From CAYZMS01 sp964479625 (lineage in GTDB: Bacteria > Bacteroidota > Bacteroidia > Chitinophagales > Saprospiraceae), in assembly GCA_964479625.1 (NCBI GenBank), contig CAYZMS010000043.1, positions 1 to 24,222 on the forward strand: a stretch of DNA of 24,222 nucleotides, read 5' to 3'. The position numbers and the translations under genes were made by a program. Shown here piece by piece: positions 22,508-24,222 of this stretch; the first letter of the stretch is position 1, and each line of letters starts with the position of its first letter. Below the pieces are notes generated by a model, which had not been told where the DNA came from, ran no database searches, and was given only the letters and a program-made list of their open reading frames with translations.

Positions 22508-24133
22508 ATGTCTGACGCATTTTTTGATCTACCTGCTAGAACCAATGAACCCGTTCTAAGTTATGCACCGGGTTCTGAAGAACGAAAAGCACTTACTGCC
22601 CAAATAAAAGAACTAAAGGCTACTGAAGTTGAAGTCCCTATGGTGATCGGAGGAGAAAAGATCACGGATGGAGAACGCATCCCCATTCGGCCTCCTCATG
22701 AGCTGGGCCATACACTGGGGTATTATTACAAGGGGGATTCTTCCCATGTTCATCAGGCCATTGAGGCTGCTCAGGCTGCAAAGCCTACCTGGGAAGCCCT
22801 TCCCTGGCAGGAGCGGGTAGCCATTTTTCTAAAGGCGGCTGACCTCTTAAGCGGCCCCTACCGCTATAAAATGAATGCCGCTTCCATGCTCTGTCAGTCA
22901 AAGAATGTATACCAGGCAGAGATTGATGCGGTAGCCGAGTTGATCGACTTCTGGCGATTTAATGCCTTGTATTTAGCCAAGATCTACGAAGAACAACCCA
23001 TCAGCTCTCCCGGGATCTGGAACCGGGTAGAGTATCGTCCACTGGAAGGGTTTGTTTTTGCCATAACTCCATTCAACTTTACCTCTATAGCCGGGAACCT
23101 GCCTTCTGCACCCGCCCTGATGGGTAACGTCGCCATCTGGAAACCTGCAGAGACGCAGGTTTATGCTGCAAGTGTCATTATGGAAATCCTTGAAGAAGCC
23201 GGTCTTCCACCGGGGGTGATCAACCTGCTCCTTGTTGATGGCCCGGTGTCCGGCGATATTATTTTCACCCATCCTGACTTTGCTGGCTTGCATTTCACGG
23301 GAAGCACCGGAGTATTTCAAAATCTCTGGACTACCATCGGCAAGAACATTTCTAAGTACAAAAGCTATCCACGCATCGTTGGGGAAACCGGAGGCAAAGA
23401 CTTTATTGTGGCCCACCGGTCTGCCAATGTAAAGGAAGTATCGACCGCGCTTCTGCGAGGCGCTTTCGAATATCAGGGGCAAAAGTGTTCTGCCGTTTCC
23501 CGGGCTTACCTTCCCTCCAATCTTTGGCCGGCAATTAAGGAGATGCTATTGTCTGAGCTTAAAACGGTGAAAATGGGGAACCCGGAAGATTATTCGAATT
23601 TCATCAATGCTGTGATCGATGAGCGTGCCTTCGACAAGATCACCAATTACATCTCTTTAGCCCGGGAGGACAAAGAAGCAGAGATCATCGCAGGTGGCAA
23701 TTACGAGAAATCAGAAGGCTATTTCATCGAACCAACTGTTGTGGTAACCTCCGATCCCAAGTACAAACTAATGCAGGAGGAGATCTTCGGACCAATACTC
23801 ACTCTTTTTGTCTATGAGGAAGATGCATTCGAACAAACCTTAGAATTAGTGGATCAAACGTCTCCTTATGGGCTAACCGGAGCCATTTTTTCCAAGGATC
23901 GCTATGCCACCCAATTGGCAACGACCAAACTTCGTCATGCTGCCGGTAATTTCTACATTAACGACAAGCCGACCGGGGCAGTTGTTGGTCAACAACCCTT
24001 TGGAGGATCGAGAGGTTCCGGCACCAATGATAAAGCTGGTTCGATCATGAACCTGCTACGCTGGGTATCGGTACGAGCCATTAAGGAAAACTTTGTTCCA
24101 CCAACAGATTACCGGTATCCCTTCCTGGGGTAG
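22508..24133 (+). CDS. pruA: L-glutamate gamma-semialdehyde dehydrogenase (PruA)
   Basis: This NAD-dependent aldehyde dehydrogenase oxidises glutamate-gamma-semialdehyde (from pyrroline-5-carboxylate) to glutamate, the second step of proline breakdown. The catalytic cysteine is C327 in FEYQGQKCSAVSRAY, the catalytic glutamate is E293 in VGETGGKDFI, and the nucleotide-binding stretches FAITPFNFTSIAGNLPSAPA and FTGSTGVF are present. The C-terminal NDKPTGAVVGQQPFGGSRGS motif is typical of this subfamily. At 541 residues it is the single-function, eukaryote-like P5C dehydrogenase form and has no proline dehydrogenase domain. No putA or prodh gene is in the window. Confidence 0.95.
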   Translation: MSDAFFDLPARTNEPVLSYAPGSEERKALTAQIKELKATEVEVPMVIGGEKITDGERIPIRPPHELGHTLGYYYKGDSSHVHQAIEAAQAAKPTWEALPWQERVAIFLKAADLLSGPYRYKMNAASMLCQSKNVYQAEIDAVAELIDFWRFNALYLAKIYEEQPISSPGIWNRVEYRPLEGFVFAITPFNFTSIAGNLPSAPALMGNVAIWKPAETQVYAASVIMEILEEAGLPPGVINLLLVDGPVSGDIIFTHPDFAGLHFTGSTGVFQNLWTTIGKNISKYKSYPRIVGETGGKDFIVAHRSANVKEVSTALLRGAFEYQGQKCSAVSRAYLPSNLWPAIKEMLLSELKTVKMGNPEDYSNFINAVIDERAFDKITNYISLAREDKEAEIIAGGNYEKSEGYFIEPTVVVTSDPKYKLMQEEIFGPILTLFVYEEDAFEQTLELVDQTSPYGLTGAIFSKDRYATQLATTKLRHAAGNFYINDKPTGAVVGQQPFGGSRGSGTNDKAGSIMNLLRWVSVRAIKENFVPPTDYRYPFLG

Positions 24134-24169
24134 ACGGCTGTTTTACTCCTTTCTTCCTGGAGAAAAATA

Positions 24170-24188
24170 AAACATGAGTCATCCCGAA
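24170..24188. repeat. Right copy of the 19-base inverted repeat
   Basis: This is the exact reverse complement of 36-54, sharing CATGAGTCATCCCGAA plus three A before it. It lies 36 bases after the pruA stop. In both copies the same strand order runs away from the adjacent gene's 3' end. Unlike the left copy, it has no matching arm within the remaining 34 bases, so a hairpin cannot be seen. Confidence 0.55.
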
Positions 24189-24222
24189 CTTTAAGCCCAA
24201 AGAGAAAAGAGGCAAGCGGAGA

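Noticed and set aside
22973..23482. 169-codon minus-strand frame inside pruA
   Set aside because: It lies wholly antisense to conserved aldehyde dehydrogenase sequence.
1..24222. CRISPR arrays, insertion sequences, prophage or defence cassettes
   Set aside because: No regularly spaced repeats, transposase or integrase motifs, or defence-type domains were seen; the genes are core metabolism and envelope functions.

Overview
The window looks like a chromosomal housekeeping segment from a member of the Bacteroidota. The clues are a BamA-like outer-membrane lipoprotein of the TamL type, the long Bacteroidota-type AIR synthetase, a ferrochelatase with an extra cysteine-rich loop, DUF4159 and YqgE proteins, few clear Shine-Dalgarno sites, and several intergenic copies of the phylum's promoter signature (TAnnTTTG at -7, sometimes with TTG/TTTG at -33). 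MqnD indicates menaquinone synthesis by the futalosine route. Together with the gene set this suggests a Saprospiria- or Cytophagia-like lineage, but that placement is an inference.

Layout: (1) 53-2461, minus strand: a YkuK-type RNase H-fold protein, then purE and hemH. (2) 2643-4849, plus strand: a tight surE - small membrane protein - lpxB cluster. (3) 4850-6131: a long gap without a convincing gene, a small one-helix protein, a large imperfect hairpin and a small PspC-type protein. (4) 6168-7624, minus strand: rsmE followed by a DUF4159 protein. (5) 7782-9107, plus strand: an RseP-type site-2 protease. (6) 9171-9560: a bidirectional terminator, two tandem tRNA-Leu genes, two promoters that face each other, and a second hairpin terminator. 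(7) 9684-11523: an RluA-family pseudouridine synthase, mqnD, and a broken remnant of a DUF418 membrane protein. (8) 11687-13542: panB and mltG. (9) 13534-16798: a SpoU/TrmH RNA methyltransferase divergent from tamL. (10) 16883-18706, minus strand: nth and purM. (11) 18921-20261: an M23-family envelope peptidase behind a possible leader peptide. (12) 20291-22348, minus strand: coaD, fabD and yqgE. (13) 22508-24133: pruA, the proline-catabolic aldehyde dehydrogenase.

Several genes serve the cell envelope (lpxB, rseP, mltG, tamL, the M23 peptidase, fabD). Others serve purine, heme, menaquinone and CoA synthesis (purE, purM, hemH, mqnD, panB, coaD) or RNA modification and DNA repair (rsmE, the RluA and TrmH family enzymes, nth). 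They are not organised as one pathway. I found no mobile element, CRISPR array, phage or defence system, and nothing I would call a new multi-gene system. The points most worth a second look are the DUF418 pseudogene, the facing promoters beside the tRNA genes with an unexplained plus-strand transcript, the leader peptide whose stop codon overlaps the M23 peptidase start, the altered metal-binding motifs in Nth, the M23 peptidase and HemH, the TTG start of tamL, and a 19-base inverted repeat at the two ends of the window.
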